The notes under the pieces were generated by a model that was not told the origin of the DNA, did no database searches, and was given only the letters and a program-made list of their open reading frames with translations. Made by a program: the position numbers and the translations under genes. A stretch of 27,953 nt of DNA. Source: Candidatus Wildermuthbacteria bacterium RIFCSPHIGHO2_12_FULL_40_12. GTDB taxonomy: Bacteria; Patescibacteriota; Minisyncoccia; Minisyncoccales; 2-12-FULL-40-12. Where the stretch lies: assembly GCA_001823315.1 (NCBI GenBank), contig MHUC01000015.1, forward strand, positions 2,106-30,058. Direction: 5' to 3'. This document shows positions 7,794 to 15,027 of the stretch, piece after piece (within the stretch, counting starts at the first letter, position 1; every line of letters starts with the position of its first letter).

Positions 7794-8662
7794 TATTCTC
7801 CAAGGTATCCAGCCACGCAACTATTGAATGAATTGACTTGGACGTTATAAGTACTGACCAACGCTTTATTCTCCTCCACTAACGCGTTGTACTGGACAAC
7901 TAACTGATTATATTCTTCTGCCTTCTGTTCGTATTCTTCTCTTTGATTCCTTTTTCCTTTCATCGCCTTGATTTCCGCTTCCATAACGGATAATTGTTCT
8001 GCTAAAGCTGAAACTTGCGCTTCTTTCTCCTCAACATTTGCCTGTAACGTTGTATCTATGCCGGGACAAACGGATGAAGGCAAACCAAAATGCTGAACCG
8101 CCAGCCAGGTGGTTTTTCCTTCAAACACGCCTTTGCCAACGGCGACTCCGATTTCCTGATAAACACCGCTTAATATATTTTTCCTGTGTCCCTCACTTGC
8201 CATCCATGCTTCAACCAGCGCTTCATCGTCTTTGAAATTACCCAGTGCTAAATTCTCGCCCACCGCCAGGAATTGGTAAGAAAAATCCGCCGCCAAATCG
8301 CCCGCCCCTTTTCCCGAAAGCGACTCATGGGCAAAATACTGGTTATCAAACATATCCTTGACCTTTGCTTGAGCCATTAAGTTGAGGGTGTGGTTTTCTT
8401 TCAATAAAACCATATTGTTTCTCTGTCTTTGTGCGTTAGTCCAAATCAATACGCCTTCTTTTGTTAAAAACGATTCCGGAGTTTCTCTTTTGGCTCTTAA
8501 TGGCGGAGGCGAAGAAATTTGCTTTCCCAATTCCTCTTCTTTTTCCGGAAAACCGAAATCCAATCGCGAAGAGAGTTTTACAATATCCTGCCAAAGGCGA
8601 AAACCAAGCACCAGTAACGCCGCAAACAGCAAAACAATGATGATTATTCTCAATATCTTCAT
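7793..8662 (-). CDS. Membrane-anchored CAP/SCP-domain protein with C-terminal coiled coil
   Basis: A 289-aa protein: signal anchor (residues about 4-24), a Pro-rich stretch, a CAP (SCP/PR1) domain at about 60-200 with NAQRQ, HPSL-like HTLNLMAQAKVKDM, YFAHESLSG, GENLA and EAWMASEGHRKNILSG, then a coiled coil of Q/E/K heptads (about 205-280). CAP proteins are secreted and of varied function; this one would face the cell surface with the coiled coil as a possible interaction arm. The ATG at 8662 is preferred over an in-frame GTG at 8692, which lies inside a 7-bp tandem repeat. It overlaps tgt by one base. There is no clear SD. Confidence 0.85.
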   Translation of the reverse strand: MKILRIIIIVLLFAALLVLGFRLWQDIVKLSSRLDFGFPEKEEELGKQISSPPPLRAKRETPESFLTKEGVLIWTNAQRQRNNMVLLKENHTLNLMAQAKVKDMFDNQYFAHESLSGKGAGDLAADFSYQFLAVGENLALGNFKDDEALVEAWMASEGHRKNILSGVYQEIGVAVGKGVFEGKTTWLAVQHFGLPSSVCPGIDTTLQANVEEKEAQVSALAEQLSVMEAEIKAMKGKRNQREEYEQKAEEYNQLVVQYNALVEENKALVSTYNVQVNSFNSCVAGYLGE

Positions 8663-8678
8663 ATATCTAACGCTATGT

Positions 8679-8727
8679 TTTCTACTTTCCACTTTCTACT
8701 TTCTGTTTTCTATTTTCTATTTTCCAG
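8679..8727. repeat. Seven tandem 7-bp repeats upstream of the CAP gene
   Basis: Seven consecutive heptamers on the plus strand: TTTCTAC, TTTCCAC, TTTCTAC, TTTCTGT, TTTCTAT, TTTCTAT, TTTCCAG. The tract is pure purine-rich on the other strand and lies just upstream of the CAP gene start, where copy-number change could alter expression or start choice. Confidence 0.8.
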
Positions 8728-8762
8728 TATATCATCTATAATTCAAGGCAACCAAAACAAAG

Positions 8763-8790
8763 AAAAAACCCCGCGATTTGCGCAGGGTTT
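8763..8790 (-). terminator. Intrinsic terminator of the 174-aa orphan gene
   Basis: On the minus strand AAACCC-TGCGC-AAAT-CGCG-GGGTTT forms a stem (8766-8790) with one mismatch, running into TTTTTTC. It lies 16 bp after the stop at 8807. Confidence 0.82.
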
Positions 8791-8806
8791 AAATTACACA
8801 TCTTCA

Positions 8807-9331
8807 TCATCTTATATAGTGACTAAATGAGTATCGTCGTCTTCTTGCTGGTCTTGACCTTTTCGCAAAACGAGAATATAGCAAAACCATGCTAAGCAAC
8901 AACGACTGCCAAGTAAATGTTAGAACAAGAAAAACGATACTAACCCAGAATATACCGACAACCAAAACGCCATACCGGTATTTATCAATAAGTCGATGAT
9001 GACTCATCTCCGGCATCGGGAAATTCTCCCCTTTCCACTCGGTCATTGACCGAAGCTCCGTCTTAACATCACTGAAGTCAATGTTAATCGAAGTAGAACC
9101 TTGTAGCTGATAAATCAAATCAATGATTTGATCAGCTTCTGCCTGCCAGCCGCGCTTGACGAGCTGGCTTTGCGCTTCCTGGAGATAACATACTGCTTCT
9201 CCAGGCGTATAACACCTAAGCGCTGATTGCAACGGTCGGATGATGTCACGATCAATTCGCATTCCCATAACGCAGAACATGAACAAGATCGCAACAACTA
9301 CAAGTCCTGTGATCCATCTTACAATTATCAT
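8807..9331 (-). CDS. Orphan protein with two membrane segments and an extracytoplasmic domain
   Basis: A 174-aa protein I do not recognise. A membrane helix (residues about 5-25) is followed by a soluble middle region (26-118) with two cysteines (39, 48), then a second hydrophobic stretch (about 120-150) and a very basic tail with RSRPARRRRY. The topology suggests an external loop domain between two spans. The start is well supported by AAGGAGG eight bases before the ATG. It has the best promoter in the window (perfect -35 and -10, 17-bp spacer), a very short leader of about 20 bases, and its own terminator. The promoter is bracketed by an inverted repeat, so it is probably repressed or activated by a dimeric regulator. 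Confidence 0.78.
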   Translation of the reverse strand: MIIVRWITGLVVVAILFMFCVMGMRIDRDIIRPLQSALRCYTPGEAVCYLQEAQSQLVKRGWQAEADQIIDLIYQLQGSTSINIDFSDVKTELRSMTEWKGENFPMPEMSHHRLIDKYRYGVLVVGIFWVSIVFLVLTFTWQSLLLSMVLLYSRFAKRSRPARRRRYSFSHYIR

Positions 9332-9350
9332 CGTGATTCCTCCTTATGTG

Positions 9351-9400
9351 CTGTCGAGATTATACTCCCTATCGTTATTTCTGTCAATAGCACTCGACAG
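9351..9400 (-). promoter_or_regulatory. Consensus promoter framed by 8-bp inverted repeats (candidate operator)
   Basis: On the minus strand TTGACA (9382-9387), 17 bp, TATAAT (9359-9364): both hexamers perfect. CTGTCGAG (9351-9358) and its exact inverse CTCGACAG (9393-9400) flank it with centres 42 bp apart, four helical turns. One arm covers the start site, the other lies just upstream of -35. Confidence 0.82.
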
Positions 9401-9421
9401 GTTTTCTTTTTTGATAATAGA

Positions 9422-9447
9422 AATCCGGCACATTTCTGTGTCGGATT
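9422..9447 (-). terminator. Probable terminator hairpin after the 161-aa orphan gene
   Basis: AATCCGGCACA (9422-9432) pairs with TGTGTCGGATT (9437-9447) around a four-base loop (GAAA on the minus-strand RNA), an 11-bp stem with one G-U. The following T tract is weak (TTTCTATTAT). It lies 16 bp beyond the stop at 9463. Confidence 0.6.
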
Positions 9448-9462
9448 AATTCTTTCGGAGAT

Positions 9463-9948
9463 TTAACTCTTTTTACTCTTTTTAAGCAGCAATACTCTTG
9501 AAAAGCGCTGCTTCACTCTTTGCAACGCAGTCCTCAAGTTTTCTTCTTCAATATAATCGTCTTTGGCAACAACTGCCAAGTCCGTCTTACCAATGCTATT
9601 TCGACTGGCCAGAATAACAATCGCTCCTAAGCCGTCCGGCAATGATATCCCATCATTCAAATATTGCGACAAAACGGTCGCCGCAGAAACGCCGCTTCTA
9701 AGCACCTCTGCCCAAGTCCCACATATCCATTCTATGAGTTCAAACTGGGATATATTATTATCATTCACATATGGATATCCCGTCACATTCCGGACAAAAT
9801 CATTTATGACGACTACTTGTATGCAGTACTGATTCGCATCGTACACGAACCAAACTACTACAGCGTCATCTCCCTCTCCATCGCCGGAGTTACCGAACTC
9901 AAGCAAGGAGCATGATAAGTCGAAAAAATCGATGTTTTCAAGGTTCAT
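9463..9948 (-). CDS. Orphan soluble protein, 161 aa
   Basis: I do not recognise this protein. It is soluble and mixed alpha/beta with an acidic N-terminal half (residues 1-75, many Asp, Glu and Asn) and a basic last 20 residues (KQRFSRVLLLKKSKKS). Strand-like blocks include AVVVWFVYD (29-37), CIQVVVIND (42-50) and GAIVILASR; helices fall at about 66-95 and 138-155. No catalytic motif or signal peptide is visible. The start is supported by TTGGAGG upstream of the ATG. It is a one-gene unit with its own promoter (9976-10004) and a downstream hairpin. Confidence 0.75.
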   Translation of the reverse strand: MNLENIDFFDLSCSLLEFGNSGDGEGDDAVVVWFVYDANQYCIQVVVINDFVRNVTGYPYVNDNNISQFELIEWICGTWAEVLRSGVSAATVLSQYLNDGISLPDGLGAIVILASRNSIGKTDLAVVAKDDYIEEENLRTALQRVKQRFSRVLLLKKSKKS

Positions 9949-9975
9949 TTTTAACCTCCAAAAAGATCTGATTTT

Positions 9976-10004
9976 ATCGTATCATCAAAAACATACCGCA
10001 TCAA
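9976..10004 (-). promoter_or_regulatory. Promoter of the 161-aa orphan gene
   Basis: On the minus strand TTGATG (9999-10004), 17-bp spacer, TACGAT (9976-9981) preceded by TGA (extended -10). The 12-mer GATGATACGATA covering the -10 recurs at the 15.1 kb minus-strand promoter. Confidence 0.62.
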
Positions 10005-10065
10005 GGAAATTATATCTATTAAAATACATATGTACTCTGTAATCAGCATTGAAACCCTACGCCGA

Positions 10066-10097
10066 AAATACAAAAACCGGGGAGGTCGGACCTCCCC
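10066..10097 (-). terminator. Intrinsic terminator of the FKBP / ferric-reductase-like operon
   Basis: GGGGAGG (10079-10085) and CCTCCCC (10091-10097) form a 7-bp GC stem with a five-base loop. On the minus strand it is followed by GGTTTTTGTATTTT. It lies 50 bp past the stop at 10148. Confidence 0.85.
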
Positions 10098-10147
10098 ATA
10101 ATTTACCCGCAACCTTCCTCACAAAATTTACTATTTTTGCAATAATC

Positions 10148-10771
10148 TTATGAAGATTTCAAGTTTTTTCGGTAATGAATGACGTTCTTGATAAAGGCGG
10201 TGAACTGCAAAATAACCACTACCGCCATCATAACCACATACATCCAATGCATCCAGCTATCGGGGCGATTCGGTCGCAAAAAAGCGTGCTGGACAACATG
10301 GGCGCCAACAAGATAAAAAATAACGTAAGCGAAAGTGTGAATCCATCGCCACGATTCTACGCCCAAGAATCTAATCACGCTCCCGAAAGAAGTCGCCGTC
10401 AGGATAATCGCCCAGAAAAGAGCGACTAACCCAAGAATGCTTGCCAGCGACCAACGCATTTGCCATTGATTTTCAGAAAGCGCCAAGAAAAAATGCAGTA
10501 CTGACAATGTCGCAAACCAAATTCCTAATTCCCCTCTCCAACTCCAAGGAACGCCCCAGGGCAAAACTTTAACCATTGGCTTGAATAACTGCATTAAAGG
10601 ACCGATGACAAGCGTAAGAAATAAAAGAGTAAAAGCGGTGCCGGCGACGGCTCTGTTGAAATCTACCCCGGAAAGCCAAAAAACATACGTCAACAAAGAC
10701 GATATTATCAATACGATGATATGATTAAACAACTTATTCTTCGCGTCTAACAAACGGTTAACCGTATCCAT
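10148..10771 (-). CDS. Ferric reductase-like / MsrQ-like haem membrane protein
   Basis: About 207 aa with six hydrophobic segments, resembling the ferric-reductase-like transmembrane domain family (includes MsrQ/YedZ). The WSWRGELGIWFATLSVLHFFLAL segment matches the family's RR-x-LGL...LH block. GVESWRWIHTFAYVIFYLVGAHVVQH gives the second pair of haem-ligand-type histidines. Such proteins pass electrons from the cytoplasm or quinone pool outward. No MsrP is nearby, though msrA and msrB lie 9 kb away, so the electron acceptor is unknown. I place the start at ATG 10771; the longer frame begins with TTG inside the FKBP gene. It directly follows FKBP in the same operon. Confidence 0.75.
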   Translation of the reverse strand: MDTVNRLLDAKNKLFNHIIVLIISSLLTYVFWLSGVDFNRAVAGTAFTLLFLTLVIGPLMQLFKPMVKVLPWGVPWSWRGELGIWFATLSVLHFFLALSENQWQMRWSLASILGLVALFWAIILTATSFGSVIRFLGVESWRWIHTFAYVIFYLVGAHVVQHAFLRPNRPDSWMHWMYVVMMAVVVILQFTAFIKNVIHYRKNLKSS

Positions 10772-10784
10772 AGCTTTGTCGCGA

Positions 10785-11249
10785 TCATTGAACCGACAAC
10801 AACTCAATCTCAAATATCAATGTCGCGTTTGGCGGAATAGCGCCCGGAATTCCCTGTTCACCATAGGCCAAATCCGGCGGAATAGTAAGTTTCCTTTTCC
10901 CGCCAGCCTTCATTCCAAGCACGCCCCGATCCCAGCCGGCGATCACTTGCCCCGATCCTAACTGAAACGAAAAAGGCGTACCGCGATCCAAAGAACTGTC
11001 AAATTTTGTTCCGTCAAGAAGCATGCCCGTATAATGAGCGGTAACCGTATTTCCATTTTCAGCTTCCCCTCCGTCTCCAGTTTTAATGTCTTGTATCTTT
11101 AAACCGTTTTCCGTAACAATTTCTTTGTTCATATTGCTATCCGAAGAACCATTTTCTTTTTGCGGAAAAAATTTACCTGAAAAGTAAAAAAGTAAAACAA
11201 TCGCCAAAATCGCGATCGCGGCGATAACAATTGATTTTGTGTATTTCAT
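10785..11249 (-). CDS. Membrane-anchored FKBP-type peptidyl-prolyl cis-trans isomerase
   Basis: A 154-aa protein: N-terminal membrane anchor (residues about 6-23), a Ser/Asn-rich linker, then a complete FKBP domain (about 42-154). Family landmarks are present: VTAHYTGMLLDGTKFDSSLDRG, FQLGSGQVIAGWDRGVLGMKAGGKRKLTIPPDLAYGEQG and the final ATLIFEIELLSV. It would help fold exported proteins on the outer face of the membrane. The closely following ferric-reductase-like gene (13 bp away) suggests a joint envelope or redox role, though this is only context. The only SD is a weak AAGA. Confidence 0.9.
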   Translation of the reverse strand: MKYTKSIVIAAIAILAIVLLFYFSGKFFPQKENGSSDSNMNKEIVTENGLKIQDIKTGDGGEAENGNTVTAHYTGMLLDGTKFDSSLDRGTPFSFQLGSGQVIAGWDRGVLGMKAGGKRKLTIPPDLAYGEQGIPGAIPPNATLIFEIELLSVQ

Positions 11250-11302
11250 AATCTTGTTTCTCTGCTTATTATATTATTTTATTGAAAGAGCGTCCATCTT
11301 AA

Positions 11303-11337
11303 CGCAAAACGCCCGCATAAAAGAGGAGCGTTTTGCG
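11303..11337 (-). terminator. Inverted repeat after the ATP-cone gene (possible terminator)
   Basis: CGCAAAACGC (11303-11312) and GCGTTTTGCG (11328-11337) form a perfect 10-bp stem with a 15-base loop. It lies 21 bp after the stop at 11358. There is no real T tract on the minus strand, so it may instead protect RNA ends or slow transcription. Confidence 0.5.
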
Positions 11338-11357
11338 CTCTCGTTCCGCCGAAACGA

Positions 11358-11639
11358 CTACGCCTGCTTATGTTCGGAATCGTATTTTCGCCAAGCGGCT
11401 GAAACCGATGGCTCAACGCTGTCCAATTCCGCCAAAATACTCGCCTTAATCTCCGATGTTGTTATCTCGTCTTTGGCGTCTACCATTTGAACAATTTTAG
11501 CCGTTACCTGTTCCACTACCTCATTTTTCTTTGTTTCTTCAAGTCCGGCTTCGCCAGCCGCCATCAAGACAGCGTTTCTGATTTTGCCGGCGTCAAACGG
11601 TTCTCTTGCGCCGTCTCTTTTAATAACTTCTTTTGCCAT
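11358..11639 (-). CDS. Stand-alone ATP-cone domain protein
   Basis: A 93-aa protein consisting of a single ATP-cone domain (PF03477 type): VIKRDGAREPFDAGKIRNAVLMAA at the start, then helices ending in EPSVSAAWRKYDSEHKQA. ATP-cones bind ATP/dATP and usually sit at the N-terminus of ribonucleotide reductases, or behind a zinc ribbon in the repressor NrdR. Here neither partner domain is present: no CxxC zinc ribbon precedes it and no reductase follows. The ATG at 11639 gives the natural MAKEVIKRDG start; the longer reading frame would begin with TTG. It may act as a separate nucleotide sensor. Confidence 0.8.
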   Translation of the reverse strand: MAKEVIKRDGAREPFDAGKIRNAVLMAAGEAGLEETKKNEVVEQVTAKIVQMVDAKDEITTSEIKASILAELDSVEPSVSAAWRKYDSEHKQA

Positions 11640-11732
11640 AATTTTTAGATTTTTATTGTTTTTATTTATCTTACCGACCTTTTTAATTTTACAAAAATCA
11701 AGTTCGCTGAATTTCGCAGAAATCAAACTTGT

Positions 11733-12275
11733 TTACTTGAAATTAACCGGTATTCTCAATTCGTCGGCATTTTGCTCAAGTCCGGAAGGGTTATCTTTTT
11801 CCAGCATCAACCAGCCGCGATCGGTTGTTGGTTTCTCAAAAACAATGCCCTCCTTCTTAAAGCTGACGAAATTTTCCGTCATCCATTCGCCGTCTGCCTG
11901 AATAAAACTTTCAACTAAAACATTGCTGTTTTCATCTACCAGGCGAAATGGAAACGACGCTTCAAAAAACCAGAACCCTCTGGCCTCTCCTTTAATCGTA
12001 AAGGGACTGCCGATCGTCTGGTTTGGGCGAGGATAAGAAACGCTAATCAAATCCGCTTTTTCCAATTCGTTGCCTATTTCTCTGACAAATGTTTTTCCGT
12101 CTTTAGCGCGGCATTGTTCGGGATAACTCTCCAAAATTAAATTACCGGCTTCAACGCATTCTTCGAAATTATTTACGGATTTTGGCAGTGAATCTTGCCT
12201 GCCGGAAAAAGCCAAAACAGCGAAAAAAACAATAACAATCAAAAAGATTATTAAAAGATAATACTTCTTCAGCAT
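11733..12275 (-). CDS. Membrane-anchored Gmad2 immunoglobulin-like domain protein
   Basis: A 180-aa exported protein: N-terminal membrane anchor (residues 5-23), a short region NFEECVEAGNLILESYPEQCR with two cysteines and DGKTFV (about 36-66), then a Gmad2-like Ig fold (about 76-178; ISVSYPRPNQTIGSPFTIKGEARG, FPFRLVDENSNVLVE, DGEWMTE). Gmad2 domains occur in spore germination proteins and many surface proteins; this one probably sits on the outer face of the membrane. No lipobox is seen. It lies 6 bp after xseB in the same direction. Confidence 0.8.
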   Translation of the reverse strand: MLKKYYLLIIFLIVIVFFAVLAFSGRQDSLPKSVNNFEECVEAGNLILESYPEQCRAKDGKTFVREIGNELEKADLISVSYPRPNQTIGSPFTIKGEARGFWFFEASFPFRLVDENSNVLVESFIQADGEWMTENFVSFKKEGIVFEKPTTDRGWLMLEKDNPSGLEQNADELRIPVNFK

Positions 12276-12281
12276 TTTTAC

Positions 12282-12539
12282 CTAAAAAAGATTGTCTTCC
12301 TTATCGTCCTCATCGCCATCATTTTCTTTGGTGTCTATTTTTTTCTTTATCTCTTCAAATTCGTTCTCAACCGCCTTTAATCTAGCTTTACTCTCTTTTA
12401 TCAAAAACACCGCCTTTTTAACTTTTTCTAACCCCTCTTCAACGTCAATTTCTTCTCTTTTGTCAAACCATTCTGCGATTTCAGCCAGCTGTTTTAAATT
12501 TTTATTTAAATTTTTTGGACCGCTTTTTTCTTTACTCAT
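12282..12539 (-). CDS. xseB: Exodeoxyribonuclease VII small subunit
   Basis: An 85-aa helical protein directly after xseA (18-bp gap) with the small-subunit pattern: FDKREEIDVEEGLEKVKKAVFLIKESKARLKAVENEFEEIKKKID, corresponding to the two-helix hairpin that binds the large subunit. The N-terminal 20 residues are basic and the tail is very acidic (NDGDEDDKEDNLF). Exonuclease VII degrades single-stranded DNA from both ends. The sequence alone is weakly diagnostic; the xseA neighbour makes the call firm. Confidence 0.85.
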   Translation of the reverse strand: MSKEKSGPKNLNKNLKQLAEIAEWFDKREEIDVEEGLEKVKKAVFLIKESKARLKAVENEFEEIKKKIDTKENDGDEDDKEDNLF

Positions 12540-12557
12540 ATTTTTATCGCATTATTT

Positions 12558-13784
12558 TTACGACTGGCGAGTATTTTTGACCTCCGAAGCTATCTCGCCA
12601 TCAGAAACTTTAAGGATGAATTCATCTTCTATTTTAACACTTTTTATACTCCTAATCACTTTGTTTCTTATCATCGCGATGCTGTAACCCAACTTCAACT
12701 GCCTTGCGGGGTCATTGGATGCAACCACTCTTTCAAAATAATCCAATCTTTGGCGAAGATCTTGCGCCAACGTCTTGAATCCGGAAAAAGATTTTTCTAA
12801 ATAATCATCTAAACTTATTCTAACACCAAAAAGCTGATTTTTAAAATTCTGCAGAGCAACTTTAAGCTTATTTTCTATCGCTCTATAGCTCTCAAAGATC
12901 TCTTCGTAACGGCTAACGATATCTCTTTCGTGCCTTTCCAAAAGCAGAATCGCCTCCTCCCATGGCTGACTAAGATAATTTGCCGCGGCAGTTGGAGTAG
13001 AGACAGAAACATCGGCGGCAAAAGTTATCAATGGCTCGTCTTTGTGATGGCCAAGTCCAACAATCACCGGGAGCGGAAAATTCGCCACCTCCCTTACCAA
13101 TTTTTCATTATTAAAAGGCATTAATGATTCAAACGAACCGCCACCGCGGATCATCGCTAAAACGTCTATGTCCTGATTTTTAAAGGTTCTCAAAGACGCT
13201 AAAAGATCTGCCACCGCTTCCTGACCTTCCACCCTGGAATCTACCATTTTAATTATAAATCCGAACTTTCCCACATTGTTGAGAAAATCCGCCAAAGCCG
13301 CTCCCTGTTTTGAAGTAATCAATCCGATTTTCTGGACGTATTTAGGAACTGGCCTCTTTCTCTCCTCGGCAAAAAGTCCTTCTGCGATTAATTTCTTTTT
13401 TAGTTCTTCATACTGCTTTTTTAACGCGCCTTCGCCCGCCAGTTCAATAACTTCGGCTATAAAAGAAAACTTTCCCGAGGGCGCGTAGATTTCAGGATGT
13501 CCTTTAACGATAATTTTCATTCCGTCTTCAAGCTTTATGCCATACATATTATAGGTAGATTTCCATATTATAGAATTGATAATTGCTCCGTCTTGCTCGT
13601 CTTTAAGAGAAAAATAGACGTGGCCAGAAGAAGCTATCTTTCTTTCTGAAACTTCGCCTATAATTTTGGCTTTGGATTTTTTAAGGCCGATATTCAAAAG
13701 AGCTATATATTCTGAAACAGAAAAAACTCGGTCGCTTACTCCATTATTACGGTTATTATCTTCTTTTGAAGAATCTGCCTTCAT
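12558..13784 (-). CDS. xseA: Exodeoxyribonuclease VII large subunit
   Basis: A 408-aa protein with the family layout: N-terminal OB fold (about 20-115; SGHVYFSLKDE), catalytic domain with MIRGGGSFESLMPFNNE (211-226), GLGHHKDEPL (243-252, usually GHETDxTL) and STPTAAAN (262-269), then a long coiled coil (about 275-355) and the C-terminal DPARQLKLGYSIAM block. It degrades single-stranded DNA together with XseB. The Glu of the canonical GHE is His here, while the preceding His and following Asp are kept. It starts with ATG 6 bp after the peroxiredoxin stop. Confidence 0.93.
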   Translation of the reverse strand: MKADSSKEDNNRNNGVSDRVFSVSEYIALLNIGLKKSKAKIIGEVSERKIASSGHVYFSLKDEQDGAIINSIIWKSTYNMYGIKLEDGMKIIVKGHPEIYAPSGKFSFIAEVIELAGEGALKKQYEELKKKLIAEGLFAEERKRPVPKYVQKIGLITSKQGAALADFLNNVGKFGFIIKMVDSRVEGQEAVADLLASLRTFKNQDIDVLAMIRGGGSFESLMPFNNEKLVREVANFPLPVIVGLGHHKDEPLITFAADVSVSTPTAAANYLSQPWEEAILLLERHERDIVSRYEEIFESYRAIENKLKVALQNFKNQLFGVRISLDDYLEKSFSGFKTLAQDLRQRLDYFERVVASNDPARQLKLGYSIAMIRNKVIRSIKSVKIEDEFILKVSDGEIASEVKNTRQS

Positions 13785-13790
13785 TTTATT

Positions 13791-14261
13791 TCAAAATTCT
13801 AAATCTTTTATATCGTCTAATACTTCTTTGGCATGAATGTCCGGCTTTACGTTCTCATAGATTTTCGCGATTTTCCCCTCGGGATTTATAAGGAAAGATG
13901 TCCTTTTTATGCCCATATACTCTTTGCCTAAAAATTTCTTTTTGCCCCAAACGCCAAACAGTTTAATGACTTTTTTGTCTGAATCAGCCAAAACGGAAAA
14001 CGGCAAATTATATTTCTCGGCGAATTTTTTGTGGCTTTGAATGGAATCGGCGCTAATACCAAATACTTTTATTTTTGATTTCTTAAAATCTTCAAAGTTA
14101 TCTCTTATCTGGCAGGCCTCTTTCGTGCATCCGGGCGTATCGTCTTTTGGGTAAAAATAAACTAAAACCCAGCGTCCTTTATAATCGGACAATCTATGCT
14201 CTTTTCCGTCTTGGTCTGGCAAAATAAAATCCGGAACTAATGTGTTGATTTGCATTTTCAT
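13791..14261 (-). CDS. bcp: Peroxiredoxin, Bcp/PrxQ type (thioredoxin-dependent thiol peroxidase)
   Basis: A 156-aa cytoplasmic peroxidase reducing H2O2 and organic peroxides. The signature YFYPKDDTPGCTKEAC places the peroxidatic Cys45 and resolving Cys50 five residues apart, the atypical 2-Cys PrxQ arrangement. The family blocks VFGISADSIQSHKKFAEKYNLPFSVLAD and RTSFLINPEGKI follow. ATG 14261 is chosen because it overlaps the upstream gene's stop as ATGA; MQINTLVP at 14255 is the alternative start. With the Msr proteins and FKBP it fits an oxidative-stress and protein-repair theme. Confidence 0.92.
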   Translation of the reverse strand: MKMQINTLVPDFILPDQDGKEHRLSDYKGRWVLVYFYPKDDTPGCTKEACQIRDNFEDFKKSKIKVFGISADSIQSHKKFAEKYNLPFSVLADSDKKVIKLFGVWGKKKFLGKEYMGIKRTSFLINPEGKIAKIYENVKPDIHAKEVLDDIKDLEF

Positions 14262-14533
14262 AAAACTATAAAACTCATAATCCCTTTTATGATCATAAAA
14301 ATTGCGCCAATAAGCAAAATTGGCCAAGGTATAGGCAAAAATATGCCCAACACAATCAATAAAGCCACCGCAATATCTGTAATGCTTCCAATGTCTGTTA
14401 TGTTAATGAAGGATTTTGCAAATAAGCCGACTGGAATAAGAATCGAAGCCGCTATTGGCACCTTAATTCCAAATCCCTTTGACAACAAAATTGCCGCCGC
14501 TATTAAATCAATTACCCCCAAAAACCACAGCAT
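14258..14533 (-). CDS. Small three-helix membrane protein
   Basis: A 91-aa, almost wholly hydrophobic protein with about three membrane spans (residues 2-20, 25-42, 52-88 as one long or two short helices) and proline kinks in PIPWPILLIG. It has no catalytic motif and I cannot name a family. It is translationally coupled to the peroxiredoxin gene (ATGA overlap at 14258-14261). On the minus strand TTGTGG-N17-TAAGAT lies about 15 bp before the ATG, so the mRNA may be nearly leaderless, which would explain the missing SD. Confidence 0.7.
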   Translation of the reverse strand: MLWFLGVIDLIAAAILLSKGFGIKVPIAASILIPVGLFAKSFINITDIGSITDIAVALLIVLGIFLPIPWPILLIGAIFMIIKGIMSFIVL

Positions 14534-14591
14534 ATTGCGTATAAAATATCTTACTAATGGTTATATCTTACCACAAGAAAATAGACATGGG

Positions 14592-14627
14592 CACAAATAA
14601 AATAGCCAGTCATTTTTCGTGACTGGC
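14592..14627 (-). terminator. Intrinsic terminator of the 130-aa orphan gene
   Basis: GCCAGTCA (14605-14612) and TGACTGGC (14620-14627) form a perfect 8-bp stem with a seven-base loop, followed on the minus strand by TATTTTATTTG. It starts 7 bp after the stop at 14635. Confidence 0.78.
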
Positions 14628-14634
14628 TTTGAAC

Positions 14635-15027
14635 TCACTCCCACTCTGTTGAGTTAGGAGTGATGATTCCCTTCTCGATCAGGGAAATGAGATGACTCAT
14701 TGCCCTTCTGCTTGTCCTAGCAGAACAATTCACCAGAATACAATACTTCCCCTCTACATTGACCGTAATTGATATCGATCTGTCTCCAATATAGGGATAT
14801 ATCCCTATTGACGGATCCTCTTGGTGATACTCGTACCATCCCCTCCAATCGGTTTCCGATCCGTCTTCCGGGTCATAAAACAACCCTGAAAGATCCAGGC
14901 CTTTCTGGATAGAAACCAGAAAATCCTGGACTTTCGGCGGAACTACATTGAAAAGACTTAAAACGTCTTTCCATGGCAGTGTGTGTAGGGAAGGAAATGC
15001 GAGCGCGAATGCCCGCATCACGATCAT
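14635..15027 (-). CDS. Orphan soluble protein, 130 aa
   Basis: I do not recognise this protein. The N-terminal part is hydrophobic and helical (MRAFALAFPSLHTLPWKDVLSLFNVV). The middle is acidic and aromatic (FYDPEDGSETDWRGWYEYHQEDPS, about 50-73). The C-terminal half looks like a small alpha/beta unit (RSISITVNVEGKYCILVNC, then RRAMSHLISLIEKG). Two Cys sit at 95 and 100. The ATG at 15027 overlaps as ATGA the stop of a 19-codon upstream ORF; an in-frame TAG in the terminator hairpin excludes a longer start. There is no SD of its own, so translation probably depends on the upstream ORF. A terminator-like hairpin lies between promoter and gene. Confidence 0.65.
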   Translation of the reverse strand: MIVMRAFALAFPSLHTLPWKDVLSLFNVVPPKVQDFLVSIQKGLDLSGLFYDPEDGSETDWRGWYEYHQEDPSIGIYPYIGDRSISITVNVEGKYCILVNCSARTSRRAMSHLISLIEKGIITPNSTEWE

